DNA from: Flavobacterium fryxellicola
GTDB taxonomy: Bacteria > Bacteroidota > Bacteroidia > Flavobacteriales > Flavobacteriaceae
Reading direction: 5' to 3'
Assembly: GCF_900143245.1 (NCBI RefSeq)
Contig: NZ_FRDK01000003.1
Span: 186,001 to 250,000, forward strand
Length of the DNA stretch: 64,000 nt
The notes below the pieces were generated by a model, which was not told the DNA's origin, ran no database searches, and saw nothing but the letters and a program-made list of their open reading frames with translations. Both the position numbers and the translations under genes were made by a program. Below, piece after piece: positions 8,259-16,816 of the stretch (positions within the stretch are counted from its first letter, which is position 1; every line of letters starts with the position of its first letter).

Positions 8259-9041
8259 TTAGTTCGTATTTTTCTTCTTAGTAAAATCTAAATTTACGAC
8301 CGTGTTTACGATAAATCCATTGTTATTTTGAAAAACGTTCTTTTGTTCAATTTCTCTTCCAAGTTGTACTCTTTGGTTTAAATAGCCGCCTTCAATCCTG
8401 AAAGTATTGTTAAACCTATAGCCGAGCAGCAGTCCAATTCGATTTTGATCAAATATATTTTCGTTTACATTTTTGCCAAATCCAATTAGAATTTCGTTAT
8501 AAGCTGCCAAATAAGGTGTTTTATTTGTAATTTCAGTTCCTTTTAATGGCATTTGTACTCTAAAAAGATACCTAAAACGATTTAATAATAAGTAGTCATC
8601 CTCAACAGTTAGGGCTGGATTTGTATACCTTCCCACAAATCGTTGTTCTAGCATAAAACGATGTGATACTTCAAATTTTGAAATTTTATCAGTTAAAGTA
8701 GCCATTTGAAAAATTCTATGTTCCGTAAAATCCTTCCCTTGACCATTAATGGCATAGTCACCATAAGGATATGTTTCTATCCATGCGTAACCCAGCCGCA
8801 ATTGTAACTTTGGATTAGCTTGATAGTTTAATCCAACTCGCAAGAGCCCTTGTTGTTTGTCCGTAATATAATGGTCTCGGCGCCATTGATATTCGGAGTG
8901 TATGCTGTATTTTTCAGCGATTTTAAAAGTCCCAAAATAATTGTACCAACCTATTTTATTGTGGTCTTGTAATCTCGTGTTCTGTGAATAAGCATTGTTT
9001 AAAAACAGTATGATTATGAAGAGGGACAGTAGTTTTCTCAT
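8259..9041 (-). CDS. DUF2490 outer-membrane beta-barrel protein
   Basis: 260 residues with a signal peptide (1-19, ending AYSQ). The mature part alternates aromatic/charged beta strands such as KYSIHSEYQWRRDHY and LQLRLGYAWIETYPYG, ending in a strand with alternating hydrophobics (FIVNTVVNLDF), as expected of a small outer-membrane barrel of the DUF2490 family. The function of this family is not established. It lies 61 bp downstream of the carbonic anhydrase gene on the same strand and is probably co-transcribed; the gap carries the inverted repeat 9058-9088. Confidence 0.88.
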   Translation of the reverse strand: MRKLLSLFIIILFLNNAYSQNTRLQDHNKIGWYNYFGTFKIAEKYSIHSEYQWRRDHYITDKQQGLLRVGLNYQANPKLQLRLGYAWIETYPYGDYAINGQGKDFTEHRIFQMATLTDKISKFEVSHRFMLEQRFVGRYTNPALTVEDDYLLLNRFRYLFRVQMPLKGTEITNKTPYLAAYNEILIGFGKNVNENIFDQNRIGLLLGYRFNNTFRIEGGYLNQRVQLGREIEQKNVFQNNNGFIVNTVVNLDFTKKKNTN

Positions 9042-9057
9042 GGTTTAAATTAGTTGC

Positions 9058-9088
9058 AACCATGCTAAAATATAAATTCAGCATGGTT
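9058..9088. other. Inverted repeat between anhydrase and DUF2490 genes
   Basis: Perfect 9-bp arms AACCATGCT / AGCATGGTT separated by 13 bp. There is no U-run on the minus strand, so it is not a standard terminator; it could be an mRNA-processing or attenuating hairpin. Confidence 0.5.
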
Positions 9089-9102
9089 TTAGTACTATAT
9101 AG

Positions 9103-9867
9103 CTACTTTTTTAGCGGTAAATTAAGAAGTGTTTCTTGCAAAAACTCTACTTTTCCGGTTTGTATATCGTAGACTGCGCCAACAATTAATATTTCACCAT
9201 TCACGTATTTTTTATGCAAAATAGGTTCTAAGTCTCGCAAGTTATAAACTTGATCAATAACGTTTTGTCTTACAGCATTATTTACGGGATCACCGGGTAA
9301 ATGTGCACATTTAGCTACTGCTGGTTTTATTTCATTAATCAATGTTACAATGTGGCCAGGAACATCTTCCGGTCGCTCTACTGCAGCTGCTACTGCGCCG
9401 CATTCCGTATGTCCTAGAACAACAATTAACTTGGTTTTTAATTTGAGCGTAGCAAACTCCATACTGCCGTAGGAAGCAGCTGCCGAAACTTGACCTGCAG
9501 TCCTAATGATAAATAAATCTCCTAAACCTTGATCAAAAATCATTTCGTTAGGAACTCTTGAGTCTGAACAACCAACTATTGTTGCAAAGGGTGCTTGTCC
9601 ACTTTCAAGTTTTTTTATCGTTACCATATCCTGCCTAGGCTTTAAGCTTTTTCCTTCTACAAAACGTTTATTGCCGCCAATTAATTTTTTTAAAGCTATT
9701 TTTGGATCAGCATAAGCAGAATCTCTATCCACTAGGTAATGTGCTCTGCTCCATTGCATGGAATCGACTGCAACTTTTTTTCCTCTGTTTTTTACACTTT
9801 TCTTTTCTTGTGAATAGGAGATTGTTCCTATACAAAAGCACACTAAAAATAAAATTACTTTTTTCAT
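9103..9867 (-). CDS. Exported beta-class carbonic anhydrase
   Basis: Interconverts carbon dioxide and bicarbonate. The beta-class zinc site is complete: C100, D102 and R104 in GCSDSR, then H153 and C156 in GHTECGA. The 254-residue protein starts with a clear signal peptide (1-20, ending ISYSQ), so it should act in the periplasm, unlike most beta-class enzymes. It is followed by the DUF2490 barrel gene, suggesting a two-gene unit. Its upstream region has a TATTTTTG element and a copy of the palindrome also found before the LRR gene, pointing to regulated expression. Confidence 0.95.
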   Translation of the reverse strand: MKKVILFLVCFCIGTISYSQEKKSVKNRGKKVAVDSMQWSRAHYLVDRDSAYADPKIALKKLIGGNKRFVEGKSLKPRQDMVTIKKLESGQAPFATIVGCSDSRVPNEMIFDQGLGDLFIIRTAGQVSAAASYGSMEFATLKLKTKLIVVLGHTECGAVAAAVERPEDVPGHIVTLINEIKPAVAKCAHLPGDPVNNAVRQNVIDQVYNLRDLEPILHKKYVNGEILIVGAVYDIQTGKVEFLQETLLNLPLKK

Positions 9868-9905
9868 GATTTTTAATTATTAGAGTTAAACATTTGAATT
9901 TGAAA

Positions 9906-9952
9906 CAAAAATAATTAAAAATAATAGCATTACTATCGATTATGAAATTTTA
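9906..9952 (-). promoter_or_regulatory. Promoter -7 plus palindromic operator, copy B
   Basis: TATTTTTG on the minus strand at 9906-9913; ten bases further upstream is AATAGCATTACTATC (9923-9937), which matches the copy at 8005-8019 at 13 of 15 positions, followed by TATGAAATTTTA to 9952 as in copy A. Confidence 0.45.
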
Positions 9953-9964
9953 ACTTTTATTTAT

Positions 9965-9994
9965 AAAAAAAGCCACTCGATTTGGAATGGCTTT
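9965..9994 (-). terminator. Rho-independent terminator after gpmI
   Basis: On the minus strand a 10-bp stem (AAAGCCATTC / GAGTGGCTTT, one G-U pair), 6-nt loop and a run of seven U's, 27 bp beyond the gpmI stop. Confidence 0.8.
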
Positions 9995-10020
9995 GTATCT
10001 CAACAATATTTAAATTTTGT

Positions 10021-11538
10021 TTAAAGTAGCGAATGACAGGTCATTACTTCCGGTTTTTCAACTCCCATTAACTCCAAGATGGTTGGGGCAATATCACCCA
10101 GAACGCCATCGTAAATGGTTCTGATTTCTTTGTCTACCAAAATGATAGGAACTGGATTTGTCGTATGTGCCGTATTTGGACTTCCATCAGGATTAATCAT
10201 TGTTTCACAATTTCCATGATCAGCAATTACGATAATCGTATAGTTGTTTTCTAGCGCAGCTGTAATCACTTTTTCGACGCATTTATCAACTGCTTCACAG
10301 GCTTGTATGGCAGCACTCATGATTCCAGTATGTCCTACCATGTCTCCATTAGCAAAATTAAGACAAACAAAATCAGCTTCCCCTTTGTAGAGTTCGGGAA
10401 TAAGTGCATCAGTCAATTCAAAGGCACTCATTTCCGGTTGTAAATCATAAGTGGCAACCTTTGGAGAGTTTTTTAGAATGCGGCTTTCGCCAATAAAGGG
10501 CTGCTCTCTTCCACCAGAAAAGAAGAAAGTCACGTGTGGATATTTTTCCGTTTCGGCAATGCGAATTTGTTTTTTGTACGCTTTTTCTAAAACTTCACCA
10601 AGAGTTTCCGTTAGGTTGTCTTTATTGTAGACGACTTTTACGTTTTGGTACGTGTCGTCATAATTGGTCAACGTGACGAAATATAAATTGAGTTTGTGCA
10701 TGTTTTGCTCATGACAATCGATTTGCGTCAATACTTCTGTTAACTCTCGTCCTCTATCGGTTCTAAAATTAAAGAAAATAACCACATCATCTTCTTCAAT
10801 TGTGGCTATTGGTTTGTCATTTTCATCCACGATAACCGTTGGATGTATAAATTCATCAGTTACATTGACTTCATAACTTTCTTCGATAGTAACAACTGCA
10901 TTGGTTGAATGGGTTCCAATTCCGTTTACTAATAAATCGTAGGCAAGTTTTACCCTTTCCCAACGTCTGTCTCGATCCATTGCATAATAGCGTCCTATTA
11001 CAGAAGCCAGTTTTACGGTCGTAGTAGCTATATAATCTTGTAAATCTTGAATGTAATGTTTGCCAGATTTTGGATCTACGTCGCGACCGTCAGTGAAGGC
11101 GTGAATGAACACTTTTTGTAAACCGTGCTGTTGTGTAGCGTCAATCAGACCTCTTAAATGAGACGTATGAGAGTGCACGCCACCATCGGATACTAGACCT
11201 AAAAAGTGAACCTTTTTGTTGTTTATTCTGGCATACGTAAAGGCATCTACTAAAACTTGCTCTTTAGACAAAGTATCGTGCGCAACAGCAAGATTAATTT
11301 TGGCTAAATCCTGGTATACGATTCGCCCCGCACCAAGATTCATGTGGCCCACTTCACTATTTCCCATTTGTCCCTCAGGAAGTCCAACATTTAAGCCGTC
11401 AGTTCGAAGTTGAGCGCTGGGATAATTTCTATATAAACTGTTAATAAAAGGTACATTAGCATTATCGATAGCAGAAACTTTTGGGTCCGGAGATTTACCC
11501 CAACCGTCCAAAATCATAAGAATTACTTTTTTATTCAT
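10021..11538 (-). CDS. gpmI: 2,3-bisphosphoglycerate-independent phosphoglycerate mutase
   Basis: Glycolytic/gluconeogenic enzyme converting 3- and 2-phosphoglycerate with two Mn ions, cytosolic. At 505 residues it has the normal iPGM length. Metal/nucleophile motifs are seen: D11 in MILDGWG, the phospho-serine S61 in MGNSEVGHMNLGAGR, the transferase metal block VIADHGNCE and TNPVPIIL near the C-terminus, and FNFRTDRGRELT in the middle. It is monocistronic, with a good promoter (11556-11586) and a terminator at 9965-9994. Confidence 0.98.
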   Translation of the reverse strand: MNKKVILMILDGWGKSPDPKVSAIDNANVPFINSLYRNYPSAQLRTDGLNVGLPEGQMGNSEVGHMNLGAGRIVYQDLAKINLAVAHDTLSKEQVLVDAFTYARINNKKVHFLGLVSDGGVHSHTSHLRGLIDATQQHGLQKVFIHAFTDGRDVDPKSGKHYIQDLQDYIATTTVKLASVIGRYYAMDRDRRWERVKLAYDLLVNGIGTHSTNAVVTIEESYEVNVTDEFIHPTVIVDENDKPIATIEEDDVVIFFNFRTDRGRELTEVLTQIDCHEQNMHKLNLYFVTLTNYDDTYQNVKVVYNKDNLTETLGEVLEKAYKKQIRIAETEKYPHVTFFFSGGREQPFIGESRILKNSPKVATYDLQPEMSAFELTDALIPELYKGEADFVCLNFANGDMVGHTGIMSAAIQACEAVDKCVEKVITAALENNYTIIVIADHGNCETMINPDGSPNTAHTTNPVPIILVDKEIRTIYDGVLGDIAPTILELMGVEKPEVMTCHSLL

Positions 11539-11555
11539 TGCAAATTTATTTTAAG

Positions 11556-11586
11556 CAAAGATAAAGCATTTCTAAAAATGTTCAAA
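11556..11586 (-). promoter_or_regulatory. Promoter of gpmI
   Basis: On the minus strand TTTG (11583-11586), a 19-bp spacer, then TATCTTTG (11556-11563), matching the flavobacterial -33 TTTG / -7 TAnnTTTG promoter with correct spacing, 17 bp before the start codon. Confidence 0.75.
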
Positions 11587-11679
11587 GGAATGGAAATCAC
11601 TATTATAGATTTGGCGGTGAACAATAACAAATAGTGAATATTTGGTTGTGGATGGTTCTGTTTTTTAAAATTAATGCAT

Positions 11680-14097
11680 TTAGAATTTATTTTTCACCTC
11701 ATTGTAATCGATGAAATACCGCACGCTTATGGAGAAAATATGGTTTAATGCTTCATTCGTGAGAAGGCTCGTAACATTACTCGTGAATTCTTTATTGATA
11801 TTCCTTTCAAAGGCACCCGCATTATTTCGGTATAAAACAGATACTTGACTTCCGGGCGCAAACCACCATGTGTAGGACAAGTCCGCATTCCAAGAATAAA
11901 AACTCGAGTTTTTATTCGTTGTATATCCGCTATAATCAGCTAATCTTCCGTTTTGTTCTAAGGATAAAGCATTTTTGTTTTCGGCGTACGACCAGTAATG
12001 ACGCAGTGCAATGTTAAAGGTCATTTGGCTGTTTAATGCGTACTTACCAGAAAGTGTATTGGAATACGTAATTACATTTCTATTTGCAAAGATGATAGTG
12101 TTTGGCGTTGCTGCATTCAGATCCTCATTAATGCTGTCAATATACCCTTTATTGTTATTTTGTCTGGAGAAGCTAAAGTTGTAATTCAACGATAATTTAT
12201 CACTAAAACGGTATCTAGGACCTATTGAAAAACCATAAGTGTTGCGACCGGCCTCATCAAAAGCATTGTAGGATGGGTTAAAATCAACCGCAAAAGGATT
12301 GTTGTAATTGGTTGAAATGTAGATAAAACCGCCAATTCTTGTAGGTCTGATCACAAATCGATTCGTTGCTCTTGGTTCATAATAGTCGAAAGTTTCTACT
12401 GGATTGGCATTGAATCCGATTCCAAAATAATGATTTTTTTTAGTATTTGAATTAATTTGAAAGTTGATACTGCTGGCCTGTATTTTACCCGTTTCTTTTT
12501 GAAATTGCGAAAAAGCATTTATTCTAGCGCTGAAAGAGTTGAAATACTTAGTGGGATTCAAGATTCTATAACTCGAATTTCCATAAATACTGTAATAATT
12601 AGTTTCGAAATTAATTCCTAAATCGTTGTTGTCAAAATCCCGAGTCATGATATCAGCACCAATGCCATACCGAAATTTCCCGCTGGTTTCGGAGAAATTC
12701 AATTGGGAATTGATTCCTTTTTTAGCTTCAATACTATTGATGTAGCTGTATTTAAAATCACCCGCAAGATTGTATGTGTTTTTCTTGGTGTTTAAATCCC
12801 AAACTAAAGCAGTTACATTTCCGTCTCTAAAATTGCCGTTTCGAGTCACATTCGTATTTACAAATGAAACGGAAGAATTTTTGCGAAAGCGCTGGTCTAA
12901 AACTAAAACACTGTAATTTGTTAAAGGTTCTACTACTTCCGTTCTGGTTTCTAGTGTTTTGTTATTTCGAATAATAGCGGTTGTTTTTTCGGTAACAGCA
13001 TTTAAAATCCCCACGCCCAAGCCGTTTTTGGTTCTTCCAGATATTTTAAAGGCATTGATTAAGTTTACACTAGCAGGATTATCAATAATTTCCTCGTTGG
13101 TTTGCGCAGTAGGATACTTCGATGGGTTTCCACCAATTCGTCTCGAGTATACCAGATTGCCTTTGCTAAACAAATCAGTTCCTTCTGTAAAAAAAGGTCG
13201 ATTTTCATTAAATTGTTGTTCAAATGGTCCTAAGTTTAGGATTTGATCATCAAATTTTGTTTGGCCAAAATCAGGAATAAGAATCATATCTAGGGTAAAA
13301 GCGTCGTTTATTCCATATTTTAAATCCAATCCGCCTTTAAGTGTTCCGTATGTTTTTTGTGTTGCATTCCCATTTACATAAAAGGAAGAATATGGCAAAA
13401 GGAAGAGTCGAGTAGGTGGTTTTATGTTTTCAATGCCTTCTAAAATACCTGTTTGTTGGGTAAAAGTCCCCAGTTTTGAATCAATGAAATTCCAAGTATA
13501 TTTAAAACGATCACGTCTTATTTCTCTAAAAAAATTAAGACCCCAAGTTTGTTTATTTTCAGCTGAAAAACGTAATGCCGCATAAGGAATGCGCATTTCT
13601 ACCACCCAACCTTTATCAGTAATTACAGCTTTACTTTTCCAGACAGCATCCCAAGAATAATCCTCGCCATTGGTGTCTGTGGTGATGCAATCTGCCTGAC
13701 CATCAGCCGCGTTTACAAAAAACTGAAAATCTTGTTGGCCATCATTAAATCCATTTATAAATACACCAAAAACATCCGATGTTCCAAAATTATCACGTTG
13801 TGTAATTTCCTTTAGGATTTTTTCAGGATTTTCATCGTTTAATAAAGCACCGATGTAAATCGCATCATTGTCGTAAAGCACTTTGACTTCGGTTTTTCTA
13901 TTTTCAGGAATTGGCTTGCCGTTATCCGGTTCAAACGTAATGAAATCACTAGCAACTGCAGCTGACTGCCAGATGGTTTCATCTAACTTGCCGTCAATTT
14001 CGATTTTTTCCGAAATAAATTTAGTTTGGAGTACTTTTTTTTGGCTCAAGCCTACAAAGGATAGTAAGAGAAAACAAAATAGAAATTGGTTCTTCAT
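11680..14097 (-). CDS. DUF5916 protein with family-9 CBM-like N-terminus (paralog 1)
   Basis: 805 residues from the ATG at 14095-14097. I prefer this start to an in-frame one 72 bp upstream because it gives a proper signal peptide (MKNQFLFCFLLLSFVGLSQ). Residues ~25-210 form a CBM9-like beta sandwich (KIEIDGKLDETIWQSA, EVKVLYDNDAIYIGAL). The remainder is a DUF5916 region rich in amphipathic strands ending ...FSISVRYFIDYN, which looks like an outer-membrane barrel. The role is not established; surface glycan or metal binding is a guess. The next gene upstream (14236-16629) is a close paralog. A GATT-type short repeat lies in the leader at 14103-14124. Confidence 0.88.
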   Translation of the reverse strand: MKNQFLFCFLLLSFVGLSQKKVLQTKFISEKIEIDGKLDETIWQSAAVASDFITFEPDNGKPIPENRKTEVKVLYDNDAIYIGALLNDENPEKILKEITQRDNFGTSDVFGVFINGFNDGQQDFQFFVNAADGQADCITTDTNGEDYSWDAVWKSKAVITDKGWVVEMRIPYAALRFSAENKQTWGLNFFREIRRDRFKYTWNFIDSKLGTFTQQTGILEGIENIKPPTRLFLLPYSSFYVNGNATQKTYGTLKGGLDLKYGINDAFTLDMILIPDFGQTKFDDQILNLGPFEQQFNENRPFFTEGTDLFSKGNLVYSRRIGGNPSKYPTAQTNEEIIDNPASVNLINAFKISGRTKNGLGVGILNAVTEKTTAIIRNNKTLETRTEVVEPLTNYSVLVLDQRFRKNSSVSFVNTNVTRNGNFRDGNVTALVWDLNTKKNTYNLAGDFKYSYINSIEAKKGINSQLNFSETSGKFRYGIGADIMTRDFDNNDLGINFETNYYSIYGNSSYRILNPTKYFNSFSARINAFSQFQKETGKIQASSINFQINSNTKKNHYFGIGFNANPVETFDYYEPRATNRFVIRPTRIGGFIYISTNYNNPFAVDFNPSYNAFDEAGRNTYGFSIGPRYRFSDKLSLNYNFSFSRQNNNKGYIDSINEDLNAATPNTIIFANRNVITYSNTLSGKYALNSQMTFNIALRHYWSYAENKNALSLEQNGRLADYSGYTTNKNSSFYSWNADLSYTWWFAPGSQVSVLYRNNAGAFERNINKEFTSNVTSLLTNEALNHIFSISVRYFIDYNEVKNKF

Positions 14098-14102
14098 GAA
14101 GC

Positions 14103-14124
14103 GATTGATTGATTGATGATTGAT
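14103..14124. repeat. Tetranucleotide repeat in DUF5916 leader
   Basis: Three GATT units, a GAT, another GATT and a GAT on the plus strand, ending 5 bp before the chosen start codon of the minus-strand gene. A change in copy number would alter leader spacing. Confidence 0.6.
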
Positions 14125-14235
14125 ACTATATTGTAATAACCAAAATAGCTTCAAGGCAGCAAACGCCATTTCACTCCAAAGGTTGCCTTACTAGACTGCT
14201 TTTTTAAGGGAATGTTACAGTTTAATTTAAAAATT

Positions 14236-16629
14236 TTAAAATTTGTTCTTAACGGAATTGTAGTCAATAAAATAGCGAATGCTAATAGAAAATACATTGG
14301 TAAGGTCGCTATTGAAAATATTTTTGATGTTTTTTGATAAATCTTTTTCTACTACACGAGTTCTTTCTAATCCATAACTACGATATAAAATGGAGATTTC
14401 GCTTCCCGGAGCAAACCACCAAGAGTAGGACAAATCAAAATTCCAAGAATTGAAATTACGGTCTTTGTTTAGAGTGTAACTGTTGTTTGGCGTTAAATAA
14501 CCACTGTTTTGAAGCGTGAAAAAGTCGTGATTTTTAGAATACGACCAATAGTATCTGGCCGTTAAATTAATAGTCATTTTATTGTTCAACGAATATTTTC
14601 CAATAAGATCATTTTGAAGGATTTCACGATTGCGTTCTGCAAACACAACTCCAGAATCGTCAAAGTCAACCCAACCGCGATCATTGTTCATTTTTGTGTA
14701 TTCAGCTGCGTACGCTAACGAAAATTTATCGTTGAAACGGTATTTTGGGCCGAGATAAAAACCATAAGTATTTCTGCCTTTCTCGTTGTATTTTGTAAAT
14801 GCAGGTTGTACAATTATTGTAAAAGGATTATTGTCGTTTGAGGTAAAATTGAATATGGTAATAATTTTTTCTGGAACAAAAACATATTTTCCATATTCAC
14901 GTGGTTCGTAGAAATCGAATGTTTCAAAAGGTGAAAATTCGAGTAATAATTCCACAGTGTCATTGTCTAACGTTCTCGCTTTTATTTCGGTTCCAAAAGC
15001 CCCCGTTTGTAATTTTTTAGACGTGTTGTCCACTTCAAAATTTATGTATTCATTTATCCTGAAAGTATTGAAAACTTTAGTTGGGTTCACTATTCTATAG
15101 CTTCCATGTGCATAAGCATTATGATAATTGGAATAAAAATTGATTCCTAAATCATTCACATCATAGTTTTCAGAAACATATTTTCCGGAAAATCCATACC
15201 GATATTTCCCGCTTGTTTTTTCAAATCCAATTTCTGTTTTGAAACCATCGTAATCTTGTATAGTATTGATAGTATTGTATTTAAAGTCGCCATATAGATT
15301 ATAGGTGTTCGCTTTAGTGTTTAAATCAAATAATAATGCTGAAACATTTGCATCTCTAAATTCGCCGTTTCGAGTAGTGTTTGCATTGACTAAGGTAATG
15401 GAGGAGTTTTGATTGAATCGTTGGTCTAGAACAAACATATTATAATTCGTTAATGGTTCAATCACTTCCTTTCGGACTTCGCCATTAGCCGCATTCAAAA
15501 TTGTAGCCTTAGTTTTTTCAGTAACGGCATTCAAAAATCCAATTCCTAACCCTTTTTCAGTTCGTCCTGATATTTTTATGGCATTGATTAAATTAACCGT
15601 GCTGGGATAATTGGTGATTTCTTCCTGCTCGGTAATAGTTGGCTCTGTGCTGGGAGCGCCACCAATTCTTCGGGAATAGAACAAACTACCTTTGCTAAAT
15701 AAATCTGTTCCCTCGGTAAAAAAAGGTCTGTTTTCCTCAAATCTTTGTTCAAAAGGCAGTAGGTTTAAAATAGCATTATCAAATTTAGTTTGTCCAAAAT
15801 CAGGAACTAAAATAGCATCTAATGTAAAGGAATCGTTGATGCCGTATTTTAGGTCTAATCCCGCTTTGAAAGTCCTGTCAGAACCAATATCGCTTTCTTG
15901 ATAGTACGCTGATGTATATGGAATAAGAAAAAGTCGGGTGGGTGGTTTTATGTTTTCAATACCTTCTAGGATTCCAGCTTGTGGTATTATGGCTCCAATT
16001 TTAGTATCTATGCGATTCCAAGTATATTTTTGCACATCCCGCTTGATTTCGCGCATGAAGTTCAATCCCCAAGTTTGTTTATTGGCTTTGGAAAATCGTA
16101 AAGCGGCATACGGAATCTTCATTTCAACGGCCCAGCCAAATTCAGTAATCGTTACTTCGCTGTCCCAAATAGCATCCCAACTGAAATCTTCATAATCTTC
16201 TGTGGCTAAACAATCCATTTGAACGCCTGCAGCACTGACAAAAAAACGAAAATCTTGTTGGCCATCATTGAATCCATTGATGTAAACTGAAAAATGATCG
16301 GAAACACCAAAAACATCTCTATTCGTTAGTTCTTTTTGAATTTTATCAGGTTCATTATCGTACAGTAAAGCCGATATGTAAATGGCGTCGTTGTCATACA
16401 ATACTTTTACTTCTGTTTTTTTATCACTACTAATCGGTTTTCCATTATCCGGTTCAAACATGATGAAATCCGCGGCGATAGCGGCTGATCCCCAAATTCT
16501 CTCATTCACTTTTCCGTCGATTGTTATGTTTTCTGAGGTGGATTTTGCCTGCAACGTTTTTTTTTGGCTATAAATTTCAAAACTGAAGAATATTAAAATA
16601 AAGAGAGTAGTAAAATGTAATTTTGACAT
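14236..16629 (-). CDS. DUF5916 protein with family-9 CBM-like N-terminus (paralog 2)
   Basis: 797 residues with a signal peptide (1-21, ending IYSQ). Same architecture as its neighbour: a CBM9-like sandwich (NITIDGKVNERIWGSA, EVKVLYDNDAIYISALL) and a C-terminal barrel-like DUF5916 region ending FSISIRYFIDYNSVKNKF. The two share long identical stretches such as NGFNDGQQDF and ENRPFFTEGTDLFSKG, so they arose by tandem duplication. The 138-bp gap and same strand allow co-transcription. Cellular location is probably the outer membrane; the ligand is unknown. Confidence 0.88.
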   Translation of the reverse strand: MSKLHFTTLFILIFFSFEIYSQKKTLQAKSTSENITIDGKVNERIWGSAAIAADFIMFEPDNGKPISSDKKTEVKVLYDNDAIYISALLYDNEPDKIQKELTNRDVFGVSDHFSVYINGFNDGQQDFRFFVSAAGVQMDCLATEDYEDFSWDAIWDSEVTITEFGWAVEMKIPYAALRFSKANKQTWGLNFMREIKRDVQKYTWNRIDTKIGAIIPQAGILEGIENIKPPTRLFLIPYTSAYYQESDIGSDRTFKAGLDLKYGINDSFTLDAILVPDFGQTKFDNAILNLLPFEQRFEENRPFFTEGTDLFSKGSLFYSRRIGGAPSTEPTITEQEEITNYPSTVNLINAIKISGRTEKGLGIGFLNAVTEKTKATILNAANGEVRKEVIEPLTNYNMFVLDQRFNQNSSITLVNANTTRNGEFRDANVSALLFDLNTKANTYNLYGDFKYNTINTIQDYDGFKTEIGFEKTSGKYRYGFSGKYVSENYDVNDLGINFYSNYHNAYAHGSYRIVNPTKVFNTFRINEYINFEVDNTSKKLQTGAFGTEIKARTLDNDTVELLLEFSPFETFDFYEPREYGKYVFVPEKIITIFNFTSNDNNPFTIIVQPAFTKYNEKGRNTYGFYLGPKYRFNDKFSLAYAAEYTKMNNDRGWVDFDDSGVVFAERNREILQNDLIGKYSLNNKMTINLTARYYWSYSKNHDFFTLQNSGYLTPNNSYTLNKDRNFNSWNFDLSYSWWFAPGSEISILYRSYGLERTRVVEKDLSKNIKNIFNSDLTNVFSISIRYFIDYNSVKNKF

Positions 16630-16774
16630 AAATTGGGATTGAATCTAAACAAAAATAATAAAATTAACATAGTAATTGTCTTTTTTATGATTATTCACTC
16701 AATAAATAATGTTAGTTTGCGTTATTAGAAGACTAAACTTTTGTTAAAGGCTTTACGTTTGGTAATTATTAATG

Positions 16775-16782
16775 TACGTTTG
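16775..16782 (+). promoter_or_regulatory. -7 element for L,D-transpeptidase gene
   Basis: TACGTTTG, matching TAnnTTTG, 34 bp upstream of the ATG at 16817; a second identical octamer lies at 16754-16761. No -33 TTG at ideal spacing. Confidence 0.45.
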
Positions 16783-16816
16783 CAATTCGAATTAATCTGT
16801 AACTAAAAGACAATCA

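Noticed and set aside
14098..14169. Upstream extension of the DUF5916 gene to 14169
   Set aside because: The extra 24 residues lack signal-peptide character and include the GATT repeat; the ATG at 14097 gives a standard signal peptide.
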